From the NCBI GenBank assembly GCA_030522415.1, contig CM060113.1, positions 16,387,651-16,451,650 on the forward strand: DNA of 64,000 bases, written 5' to 3'. Under the pieces are notes generated by a model. The model did no database searches. It worked only from the letters and a program-made list of their open reading frames with translations, and was not told where the DNA came from. Origin of the DNA: Channallabes apus. Its lineage: Eukaryota > Chordata > Actinopteri > Siluriformes > Clariidae. Positions 23,179 through 33,945 of the stretch are shown one piece after another. Numbering within the stretch: the stretch's first letter is position 1; each line of letters starts with the position of its first letter. The position numbers and the translations under genes were made by a program.

Positions 23179-23398
23179 TACAGTGGTGTGAAAAACTATT
23201 TGCCCCCCTCCTGATTTCTTATTCTTTTGCATGTTTGTCACACAAAATGTTTCTGATCATCAAACACATTTAACTATTAGTCAAAGATAACACAAGTAAA
23301 CACAAAATGCAGTTTTTAAATGAGGGGTTTTATTATTTAGGGAGAAAAAAAATTCAAACCTACATGGCCCTGTGTGAAAAAGTAATTGCCCCCTGAAC

Positions 23399-24724
23399 CT
23401 AATAACTGGTTGGGCCACCCTTAGCAGCAATAACTGCAATCAAGTGTTTGCGATAACTTGCAACGAGTCTTTTACAGCGCTCTGGAGGAATTTTGGCCCA
23501 CTCATTTTTGCAGAATTGTTGTAATTCAGCTTTATTTGAGGGTTTTCTAGCATGAACCGCCATTTTAAGGTCGTGCCACAACATCTCAATAGGATTCAGG
23601 TCAGGACTTTGACTAGGCCACTCCAAAGTCTTCATTTTGTTTTTCTTCAGACATTCAGAGGTGGATTTGCTGGTGTGTTTTGGGTCATTGTCCTGCTGCA
23701 GCACCCAAGATCGCTTCAACTTGAGTTGACGAACAGATGGCCGGACATTCTCCTTCAGGATTTTTTGGTAGACAGTAGAATTCATGGTTCCATCTATCAC
23801 AGCAAGCCTTCCAGGTCCTGAAGCAGCAAAACAACCCCAGACCATCACACTACCACCACCATATTTTACTGTTGGTATGATGTTCTTTTTCTGAAATGCT
23901 GTGTTACTTTTACACCAGATGTAACGGGACACGCACCTTCCAAAAAGTTCAACTTTTGTCTCGTTGGTCCACAAGGTATTTTCCCAAAAGTCTTGGCAAT
24001 CATTGAGATGTTTTTTAGCAAAATTGAGACGAGCCTTAATGTTCTTTTTACTTAAAAGTGTTTTGCGCCTTGGAAATCTGCCATGCAGGCCGTTTTTGCC
24101 CAGTCTCTTTCTTATGGTGGAGTCGTGAACACTGACCTTAATTGAGGCAAGTGAGGCCTGCAGTTCTTTAGATGTTGTCCTGGGGTCTTTTGTGGCCTCT
24201 CGGATGAGTCGTCTCTGCGCTCTTGGGGTAATTTTGGTCGGCCGGCCACTCCTGGGAAGGTTCACCACTGTTCCATGTTTTTGCCATTTGTGGATAATGG
24301 CTCTCACTGTGGTTCGCTGGAGTCCCAAAGCTTTAGAAATGGCTTTATAACCTTTACCAGACTGATAGATCTCAATTACTTTTGTTCTCATTTGTTCCTG
24401 AATTTCTTTGGATCTTCAATTCAATTCAATTTTATTTGTATAGCGCTTTTAACAATTGACATTGTCTCAAAACAGCTTTACACAATCAAAAGAATTATTT
24501 AAGTTTGTATGGAATGTGAATGTGTATGAATCAAAATGTTCAGATAGTCCCTGGTGAGCAAGCCCGAGGGCGACAGTGGCAAGGAAAAACTCCCTGAGAT
24601 GGTAATAGGAAGAAACCTTGAGAGGAACCAGACTCAACAGGGAACCCATCCTCATCTGGGTGAAACAGATAGCAGGAAATTATCTGCATTTATACAGTGT
24701 TAGGTTCAGCTATAATCTTGGCAT
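23399..24724 (-). pseudogene. Tc1 transposase copy C: split by LINE and D153N
   Basis: The family start codon is at 24722-24724. After four codons (MPRS) the frame is interrupted by the LINE at 24417-24714. The rest (24416-23399) is fully open to the usual stop. The first catalytic Asp is changed to Asn (LWTNETKVELFG), while D244 (QQDNDPKH) and E279 (NPIEMLW) remain. So it is inactive for two independent reasons. An internal Met (24391, MRTKVIEIYQ) could begin a 330-residue protein lacking 10 N-terminal residues that would still carry both DNA-binding regions. Such a protein might act as a competitor of active transposase; that is speculation. Confidence 0.9.
24417..24714 (-). mobile_element. 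L2 LINE 3' end inserted in Tc1 copy C, 5-bp target duplication
   Basis: Begins with (CAATT)n then 'ttttatttgtatagcgctttt', the same 3' terminus as the LINE at 2918-4590, and matches it closely for about 290 bp before 5' truncation. 'atctt' is repeated at 24412-24416 and 24715-24719. A 10-bp internal stretch (gtggcagaca in the 3.2-kb copy) is missing. Confidence 0.88.
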
Positions 24725-25150
24725 GATGTTTAGCTTTTGAGGTGCTTTTGGTCTACTTCTCTGTGTCAGGTAGCTCCTATTTAAGTGATTTCTTGATTGA
24801 AACAGGTGTGGCAGTAATCAGGCCTGAGGGTGACTACAGAAATTGAACTCAGGTGTGATAAACCACAGTTGTTATTTTTTAACAAGGGGGGCAATCACTT
24901 TTTCACACAGGGCCATGTAGATTTGGAGTTTTTTTTCTCCCTTAATAACGTAAACGTTCATTTAAAAACTGCATTTTGTGTTCAATTATGTTATCTTTGA
25001 CTAATAGTTAACGGTTTTTGATGAGCAGAAACATTTACTGTAAGTGACAAACATGCAAAAGAATAAGAAATCAGGAAGGGGGCAAATAGTTTTTCACACC
25101 ACTGTATGTTTCTAAAAATATATTTACTATTTTACTGCAAAATTCCTTTT

Positions 25151-25357
25151 AGATAAAGCGGTATAGAAGATGAATGAATGAATGAATGAATTCCTTTTAT
25201 GCTACAAAATGTCTTTCTCACTCTGAGAGAGAGAGAGAGAGAGAGAGAGTGAGAGGGAGAGAGTGAGAGGGAGAGAGTGTGTGTGTGTGTGTGTGTGTGT
25301 GCCACCATGTTACACTTATAAAAAACACAGATACAACTCTCTCTCTCTCTCTCTCAT
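25151..25357. repeat. Repeat stub plus (GA)n, (GT)n and (CT)n microsatellites
   Basis: 25151-25192 is 'aagcggtatagaagatgaatg...' with (GAAT)n, the 3' terminus of the dispersed repeat also seen at 8083-8390, in plus orientation. 25225-25276 is GA-rich, 25277-25301 is (GT)n, and 25337-25357 is (CT)n. Confidence 0.75.
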
Positions 25358-28181
25358 AAACATTTTCTCTCTGACAGTGGTGTATCCTGTTTGATAGATG
25401 GGCTACTGCAGCATCATCTAGCAACCAAACTCACCTGAGAGCTGCAGATCATCCTTTCAGATACCATACCCATATCTAAAGCATACTAAAGCTCGGTATA
25501 CATACAGTATAAAATTTAGGAAGAGACTATACCCTAAACATTGGCTTTGAAGTGGAATTATTATTATTATTATTTTTAGTAGATATCATTTGATCTCTAA
25601 TTGTGTTTTTCACTGTCTGGTCTGATGCTCATGCTTTTTGTCACAAACTCCTACAGTTTCAAAAGCATGACTTCATGTGGTTCCAGCAGTCTCTGAACTC
25701 ATTAGCTGCACCATAGCTTACAAAGAGCTAGGTCCAAATATGGTAGTGCTTCATAAAAAATAGAAAAACAGATTTTTTGGTACTGTGCATGGTGTTGTAC
25801 AGGAATAATAACAATTACTTACAGTACAAACATAGCTCTCTGATCTTCTCCAAGGGTCTATGGATCACAATAACTTTTTTGTCACAATCCTATTTAGTAT
25901 TTATTAACCAAGAGTATTTATTAAACACCGCTATGACAGCTGTTGCAATATTTCGTGGCATGCCATAGCTGTTGCTATAGATGTTACTGTAGTGTCATGG
26001 CAGTCCTCTGGCAGCTGCTTCTGGACTTTGGGATTTCATTTTAACATTAGTTTTGCGTTACATGGCTGTTTTCATAGTGCCTGTTTACATCCTGTTTGCT
26101 GTAGACCTGTAGGTCTCTGTAGATTGGCCAGCTAAAATTGCTGTTGGCAGATTTAGATATGGGTGAAATAACCAGTCACGCATGGCAGCACCTTGCCAGG
26201 GGTGCACAGAAAAAATTTTCATAAAAGCTCAATGTCAAAAAATTTGAGTGATCAGTTTTCTCATTTGCACATAACATTTGTCATTTCACTGTGGGGGTCA
26301 AGTAATCTTATTGGTGCCAGGAAATTGAAGTACAAGATGGGACAGAGGTGGCTACGTGGACATCACCTCATGTCTCCCCTCTAGAAGTATGACTGCAAGG
26401 ATGGAGCAGGGGAAAAGCACACATCTTACTTTTTGCAGCAATGCAGTTATTAAAATCAATAACAACAAAATGCTACCAAACAAACCGCTATAATACATTA
26501 CAATAAAATTGTGAAGATAATATAATGTAACTTTATAATGTATTGTATACTTTAGGCATGGGTTATTCATCTGTTTTGTGTGAAATTGTTAAGAATAATA
26601 ATAAATATAATCAGTCTGCACATACCTGAGGTGAAATGGTTTAGTCTTGACTTTTTCAAATAAAATAAATGAATTAGAAAAGGTTAAAGCCATTTGGTGC
26701 TTTGATTAGAAAAAAAGGAGAAAAGGAGAAACAGGCAAAAAATAAAGTTATGCAGCAATGTCATCACTTTATGAGTGTAATATTATGTGTGTAATAAAAT
26801 AGGCTGCTATAACATCTTTGTTACCCTGTGTTGCTGCGTTGCTTGTGAGTTTTTATTTTGTTCTGCTATATAAATAAATTTAAGTTATGCCTTTTTTCTC
26901 CTTTTTTTCTCCTTTTTGTAGTGGTGTGCTGAAGGGAAGTTCACCCAGGGTGATATGCACCCTATAGCTGCCTCTGAGTGTATGGCTACAGTATATTCCT
27001 CATTAACATTGAGCAGTTGTGAAATTGTGATGGATTTGTAGATCATATCAAAGCCAGTAGTCATTTTACTTAGAATTCACAATCGATGCCATTGATTGAA
27101 AGAGAAAGCAGAGTCTGGATTAAGGGACAGAAATCCATAATCAGTAAGTCCAAATACAAGCATAAGAACTGTGAGAAAAGTGAAACTGGAGTAACATTGC
27201 CAAACAAGTACATACTGTAGCATGTCAAATATTACAATAATTTAAAAGAATTAAAATGCTGTCTAAAGTGTTTGATTTCAAATTAGACAACAAGGGGTGT
27301 GTAATAACGCAAGTACAATAGGATGAAGTACAGTGAGACAATATGGGGAAGAATCTATGACAACTGCAGTAAATAACACACTTTCATGGCCAGTGAGTCC
27401 CTGGTTGTAAAGTCTACCATCAAAGGGCAGACCATCAAAGGGCAGACCATCAAATACACTCCTACACTGGCCATCCTTTAATTCCTGACACTGACCAGGC
27501 TTTCCTGCGGTGGAATGGCATGCTACAAAACACATAGAGAAATCACTTTGAATTACATTGTCAGCTTGTCAAATTTAATACAAAGTTACAAACAGGGCTA
27601 ATGCTAATGTAAATTTTCATTTCAGACATTTTCATTAAATAAACCAGAATCCATTTGAAAAAATCTGTCTCTGTAAACATGCTGCAGCACAGAAGGCATG
27701 ATTATCTAAAGTGAAATAGTATTACACATGTCAAAAATGTCAAAAGCCTTTCAAATTGTTTTCAAAAAACAGGACATGACCAGAAGTACTGTAGACACTA
27801 CACATCACACAGCAGATAAGTTTAAATGTCCAAATACACAGACTGTAAAGAAATCATAAACATACATGTCACTCATTTCTTTTTCAAACAAACCTCAAAA
27901 TAGTTTCTAACTACAGTACTATAATATGGTAACTTATACCAGTACCTGTTGGATGCTTTGAAATCTCTGAAAGCATTGACTGACAATAATTTATGTTTGA
28001 TCGTAACTTGGATAGACATCAGAATCGTTATACTACTCATACCTTTACACAACGTAACCAAATTCTTAGTTGCATTGTGATTTACATGGTCTGGTCTTTT
28101 ATGTCCAAAATCTAGAACCAAACTTATTCCTCTACTCCATTTATGCCAGCATCTTCGCTTTGCTTTACATATGTTTACATA
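25358..28181. other. Mostly unique sequence; no gene established
   Basis: A T/C-rich tract ending 'ctcctttttgtag' at about 26887-26921 is acceptor-like, and 39 codons of open frame follow, but no homology or donor is evident. A 15-bp word (accatcaaagggcag) is repeated 2-3 times at 27417-27452. Nothing else. Confidence 0.4.
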
Positions 28182-28183
28182 TA

Positions 28184-28716
28184 CACTACCGTTCAAAAGT
28201 TTTTGATCAATTTCTAACTTTTCTTTCTACATTGTAAAGGAATGCTGAAGGCATCCAAAAAATGCATTAATCTCCTTTGAACAGTTGATATTGAGATGTT
28301 TCTGCTACTTCTGCTCTGTAAAGACTTCATAACGCCTCTAATCTGAGATGCTGTTAATTAGTCATTTTTCAGGCTGAAACTCTAAATGAACTTCTCGTCT
28401 GCGGCAGAGGTAGGTTTTGGTCTCGCCCTCCTGGGACGGCCTTCATGAGAGCTAGGCTCATTATGGTGCTTGATGGATTTTGCAAATGCACTTGACAATA
28501 CTGTTCTTGCAAGAACTATTACAGAAAGGCTGACCTCTGTGTCTTAAAATAACAACTAACTGTTGTTTTTCTTGTTGTTACATAATTACCTAATTCCATA
28601 TGTGTTATTTTATAGTTTTGAAATCTCCAGTATTGTTGTAGAATGTAGAAAATAAATCACTAAACAAAAACAAAGAAATTTGCAATATGGGGATCGAAAA
28701 CTTTTGAATGGTACTG
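28184..28716 (-). mobile_element. Non-autonomous Tc1-like element (533 bp), family 2 of 2
   Basis: Ends CACTACCGTTCAAAAGTTT (left) and the inverse of CAGTACCATTCAAAAGTTT (right), with TA at both sides. The interior matches the copy at 54010-54550 nearly end to end, including an antisense remnant of the second helix-turn-helix of a Tc1 transposase. Because both copies share the same internal deletion, the short form itself was amplified. Confidence 0.8.
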
Positions 28717-28718
28717 TA

Positions 28719-28877
28719 TATATATATTATATTATAGTTTATTGTTTATTTTTGTATTTTGTATGAATTATTTTTATATTAATATTTTTGGGTTGTGGAA
28801 TAAATCATTGGAGTTTCCATTATTTCGGGGGGAATTTGATATACTATTTCATATACTATATTCGATGTACAAGGACG

Positions 28878-28915
<38 letters not shown>

Positions 28916-29517
28916 TTTTTTTTTAATGGTTTTTTATCATACAACCATATAAGAAAATGTATTCAAAGACCAGTGGCTCACACACTGAGGCAGTTTATAT
29001 TTATATCTTTGGTATACGTTACATAGCTCTGCAGCTGTCATCATGCACTTTATATGTAGTAGATGATACGGATGATTAGTTAGGACACATCTTATTTTTA
29101 TTCTATTTTAATTCTGTGATAATTCTAATATTTAGTCCATCTGTAAAGCTGCTCTCCATCTCTGTGAAAGGTCTTATCTATGGCACATTAAGATCCTGGT
29201 GTTATCTGCATAGATTTAGCAGGCGTAGGCAGATTGTGAATAGAGTGCAAGTTTTGCAGTGTCAGGCTGAGTCACACTTTGGCTCTATGCAGTGCTGAAT
29301 GGGGCTACAGGAACGTGGCAGCCTCATACATCATAATTCTCTTCTATACGGCACCTGGCCAGCCCCCATACTCCTTCAGGGACTCTCCTGATATACACTG
29401 CACCAAGTGCACAGCTTTCTCATCTGTCACTTCATAACCACTGTAAAGACAAGCATAAGCAGCAGAAAATCACAAATGTGTTTGGAATACTGGAAGCTCA
29501 CACATGGAATGTCTCTC
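28719..29517. other. (TA)n microsatellite and unique AT-rich sequence
   Basis: (TA)n at 28883-28912, then T-run. The open frame at 28742-29026 translates the microsatellite and is not a gene. Confidence 0.45.
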
Positions 29518-29822
29518 TCACTCTCATCTTCTATACTGCTTTATCCTGTATTCAGGGTCATGCGGGCCTGGAGCCTATCCCAGGAGGCTTACGGCACGAG
29601 ACAGGGTACAGGAAATTTGTGAACACACAATTAGCCTAACCTGCATATCTTTGGAAGGTGGAAGGAAACCAGAGTACCCAGAGGAAAGCCACCAAGCACA
29701 TGGAGACCATGCAAACATGATGCACATACAGTAGAGACAGGAATCGAGCCTGGCCGGGAATCGACCCCAGACCCTGGAGGTGCAAGCTGACAGTGCTAAA
29801 CACTACACCACCGTGCCGCCAC
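29518..29822 (-). repeat. Dispersed retroposon-like repeat, second copy
   Basis: Same block order as 8083-8390 ('tcttctatactgctttatcctg', 'cctggagcctatcccaggagg', 'gaccctggaggtgcaagctgacagtgctaa', 'accaccgtgccgcc'), with a shortened CA-rich centre. No target duplication recognised. Confidence 0.7.
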
Positions 29823-32244
29823 AAGTAGGCATTGCTCAACATGCACAGACATTTTTGTCCTTGTGAGAGTCAACTGCGGACATAATTGCAGCATAATTTT
29901 TTTTATTTATGATATACTATTTATTATGGAAATGAGCTAAATGTTCTGAACCGGTCAAGCTGAAATTCCTATTGTTCTGGGGACATTTACATTTGAATAA
30001 ATGCTTGTCACCAAGGATGAAACTAAGACTTGTTAACATTTTTCAGAACAACGCCCACATGTTACAGTACATGCACGTTACATACTGATATCAATAAATA
30101 TCTGATATTGTGCTGTGACAAGTTTCTTTTTTACTGTCGCACTTCAATGATTCACATTTTTCTATGAATCACTTACATTGTAAATATAATAAATCTAATA
30201 ATGACTTACATATTAATATGATATAATCTATCGTATTCAAGGAAAAACAAGTCACCTATTTCCATGCTAATATTTCCAGTTATTATATGTGATATGTTTT
30301 CAGTGTAATTTTTTTAACTACTGATTTAAATTTTTTTTTTATTTTTTTTATAGTTTATCCAAAACAATTATAGTTCAGCTTTGTGTTATCTATCTAAAGA
30401 CATAATCAGTTAATTTCACAAATCTCAGAGGTGTTAGGGTGTGAGAACAAAGGTGCCAGGCTGTTACATAGAAAAGACTGTAGGGTATTTATATTTTTAT
30501 TTTATTTTATTTTTTACCTTTTTTGCTCTTAGTAATCATTAAACATTCAGGGTTGGAAACATTTGTGAGGTTTGTTTGAAAAAGAAACAAGTGACATCCA
30601 TTTTTACCTGCAACCTTTAAAACTGCTGAGTCTCAGATAATATTTTTTCTCTGTGGGGTAATTACTGGTGTTGCAACAGCTAGTTCTATTTAAAATATGA
30701 CCTTTAGGTGACATTGTGTGCTATTAAATGCTTCCTGTAGAATGAGGGCTGCTCGTGTATTGGCATAGGGTCATGTTTGTGAAAACAAGCATCTTAAAAA
30801 ACCTTCTACAATCTAGTTGGCTGAGACCCCAACAGCCTAGCGCGCACTAAACTGACTGCGATTGAGCGAGTGGAGTCTGCACTGCAACTGAGGTGCGAAT
30901 TAGAATGATTTATACACCCTATGCTTGTGATCAGAAAGTAAACAGAAACATTCAGACCTCAGCAGAATCAATCAACAGGCAGTCCCTCTGAGAAGCGTGC
31001 TCCTCCATCACCCCACTGAGACCCGCTGAGCTTGCTGCAGCACTAAATGCTAAATGCCTACCCTGCTGCTGCAGCAAAATTGATTCTTAAATTGAGCTGT
31101 AAGAAATGTCATTATTTTAACATTCTATAAGTCACAACTCTGGCCATGTGGCTGTCAGGATATTCCTAACAAAGGAATGTACAATATTGCACAAGATCAT
31201 TACAAAGGTATTTGTCACAATTTGCGTGAAATGCTTACATTTCTGTTGCTTGTCCCTTTGGAACTGCTCACTTTTTTTTGTTGCTTTTACATTGTATAAA
31301 TGAAAATAATTAAACCATACATTAGCAGATAAGGTATATTTTAGCACATGGTACACGGTCTGTGTATGGTAAAATACAAGTTACTTTCCTCTTATTTGTG
31401 CCTCTTTTAGCCATTAATATTATGGACAGAGGGACAACATTTTGTCATCCACACCCACTTCAGCACCACCACCACTCACCCTTACCTCTAGAACACAAGC
31501 AATTTTAAACAAGTCCTATGGCTAACTGCACTGAATTGACACACAGATGATGTCTCTAACTGCCATTGACCAATTTACCAGTGTTATAGTCCAATCCAGG
31601 CCAGGATCTGTTTTGCATGCATATACTATACTTAAAGTGAGTATAATCACAAAGCTAAAGTCAGTTATTTCTAAGCACAGAGAACAGCAAATTACTTTCA
31701 GATTAGTCTATGACAATTATATTCGTCTTTTTTTTTTTTTTTTACAAGAAGTGAAAATGAACCAAATGATAAATAATAATGCAAATAATAATTAGAGGCA
31801 AATCAAACAGTAATTAAAGAAATTACTGCAAAGGATTAAATGAGATAAATTATAGGTGGCTAAATAAATACTTATAATCTAACAGTTCAATCTTGATGAC
31901 TAGATTAATTAAATGATCAGTTAGATAGTTTGGAGAATTGAAAGACTGTATAAAGTATTTGTCCACAGAAATAATGAAAATAGTAATATAAACAGTTTCT
32001 TATACACATTTATGGCTTATTTTATTGGAATCGACTTGTATTCTATAACTTGTGATGTACTGCTCAGTTGCCTGACTTTTATTGCAGGAAGAGGAGTGCT
32101 TTAAGCATTTTATGGCTCATTATGGAGCACACATAGTTTTAATAAGGAGCGCATACACCTGACACCTTGGGGTGTGGCCAGTGGGTCCCATGGGTTTACC
32201 CTTTGACACCCCCTGCCACTGAAGCTACTCTGTAGGTTGTGTTT
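29823..32244. other. No gene recognised
   Basis: AT-rich with T-runs near 30335 and 31728-31743. Open frames are short and unsupported. Confidence 0.4.
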
Positions 32245-33800
32245 GCATTGGAAAACATAAAGTCATGTTTACAAGTTGGTGCTCCCTATGTTGTTTTGTG
32301 CAAAAACATAAAAATCATCTGATCACAGTCTTGATATTAGGCAAATACAATCTCAGGCAGCATACAACATATTTCATCATGCCATTATTCATTTAACAAA
32401 ACTGTACCTCCTTACTGCGTCCACATGCTTGAGCTTGCAGTTGAATCACCAGTCTTTAAATAACTGATCATGAACAGGTCTGCAGACCTCTATAAAAGCA
32501 GAAGTTTTGGCAGTTTGCTAGTCTGGAACATTCAGGTGTGTGTTAAAAAATTTGGCTGCACATCAATCTGAAAAAGGCTGTAAAACCATTTGCAAAAAAG
32601 GTTTACTGTTCTACAGTGAGAAAATTTTTTAGGTATATGAAAGTTGCCAATTTTCCTAGGAGCAAATGTCTCAGCACATTCACCCGAAGGTCAAACTATG
32701 CAATGCTTAGAGAAATAATAATAAATAAAAAAACAGCAGCTACATAAAACAGCAACATAAAAGCCTCACTCAACATGTAAATGTTAAAGTCCACCAAAGC
32801 ACAATTAGAGGAAGACTGACAAATATGGTTTGTTTAAAAGAAAGCCTCTTTTGTCTAAAAAGAACATGAACATGACTGTGGTTGGTAAAACTGTATCTGA
32901 ACATTCCCCAAGCCTTCTGTCCCATGTTAGCAATGTTCACATTGCTAACTTTAATAGCTTTTGTCAATTTGTTCATCTCAACATCAAAATAATCTGCCCA
33001 TTTCTTTCTTCACAGGCTACTCAGGTGCTTTTTCAGTCCCTTGTTATTTCAAAACTGGACTACTGCAACTCACTCCTGGCAGGTCTGCCTAGAGTATGTC
33101 CACAATTTGACCTTTGCAGCTGATCCAGATCCAGTCTCACAATCCAGTCTCGTTTTCTCCCACACCACCCCACTTCCTGGCTTCTTGTAGCTGCCCGCAT
33201 CAAATTCAAAACCCTGATGCTTGCCTACAAAGCTAAAAATGGCCCAGCACCCACTTACCTCTCAGCTCTAATCACACCACGCACTGCACCACGTTCCCTC
33301 TGATCCTCCAGCACTGCTAGCCTGGACCCACCATCTCTCAGGGATCAAGGAAGACATTCATCCAGACTCTTTTCGTTTCTATCACGAAGGTGGTGGAATG
33401 AACTTCATCTAGATGTCTGTACAGCTGAGTCTTTGGCTATCTTTAAATGAAGACTTAAGACGTATTTGTTTCTCCTAATCTCCCAACCCCATTATTCCCA
33501 ACTGTGTTTGACGGATGGCACTTAGTTAGTAACCTAATAACCCAGTGTAAGTATCTGTCCAATGACAGAAACTTTAAAGCACTTTTTGTAAGTTGCTCGG
33601 CATAAGAGTGTCTGCCAAATGCCTAAATGTAAAAGTAGAGTTGTTTTGCCTTAATGCCCAGATCAATGTTTGGTGAAAAACCAAACAGCATTTCAGCAGA
33701 AACGCCTCATGCTCAAAGTCAACCACGGCTGTGGAGGGGTGATAATTTAGGCTTGTTCTGGACCCGCTGCCCTGCACATTTTTCTGTTTTCCCAGCTTTA
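32245..33800 (+). mobile_element. Decayed Tc1-like element with LINE nested inside
   Basis: The left part (32290-32420) carries the same subterminal sequence as the relics at 9442 and 58280 ('aaaaatcatctgatca', 'tattaggcaaatacaa'). Transposase relics follow on the plus strand: an N-terminal segment (32525-32900, with 'gaaagcctcttttgtctaaaaagaacatgaac'). Then, after the LINE at 32990-33632, comes a segment reading like KPNSISAETPHALKVNHGCGGVI (33675-33750), i.e. the glycine-box region. Many stops; no activity. Confidence 0.6.
32990..33632 (+). mobile_element. CR1/L2-Rex1-like LINE 3' end, degenerate
   Basis: Plus-strand reading gives ATQVLFQSLVISKLDYCNSLLAGLP, then AARIKFKTLMLAYKAKNGPAPTYLSAL, RTAPRSL and AESLAIFK-RLKTYLF. 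It ends with the tail 'gtaagttgctcggcataagagtgtctgccaaatgc' and 'ctaaatgtaa', shared by fish L2-type LINEs and V-SINEs. At least three in-frame stops. It interrupts the Tc1 relic. Confidence 0.7.
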
Positions 33801-33821
33801 TCACACACATTTGAATTTAGC

Positions 33822-33945
33822 AAAGGTGGTTAATTAGCATAGTTAGGTACAGGTGTGCAGGGAGCTGGGACAGCACTACAATATGTAGGGCAGTGGGTCC
33901 TCCAGGACCAGGGCTGGGAACAACTGTTCTACAGCACACAAAAAC
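33822..33945 (+). repeat. Short dispersed repeat fragment
   Basis: 'gtgcagggagctgggacagcac' and 'gggcagtgggtcctccaggaccagggctggga' resemble the end region of a common fish repeat. No borders found. Confidence 0.35.

Larger units (their letters stand above)
23181..25104 (-). mobile_element. Sleeping Beauty-like Tc1 element, copy C, carrying an L2 LINE insertion
   Basis: Terminal CAGTGGTGTGAAAAAC at both ends, TA at 23179-23180 and 25105-25106. After removing the 298-bp LINE insert and one 5-bp target duplication its length is close to the 1620 bp of copy B. The 5'-side terminal repeat contains TACTGTA at 25036 where copies A and B have only TA, which looks like the scar of another Tc1 excision. 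Confidence 0.93.

Noticed and set aside
26887..27040. Acceptor-like T/C tract followed by 39 open codons
   Set aside because: No donor or family resemblance, and T/C tracts are common here; insufficient to call an exon.
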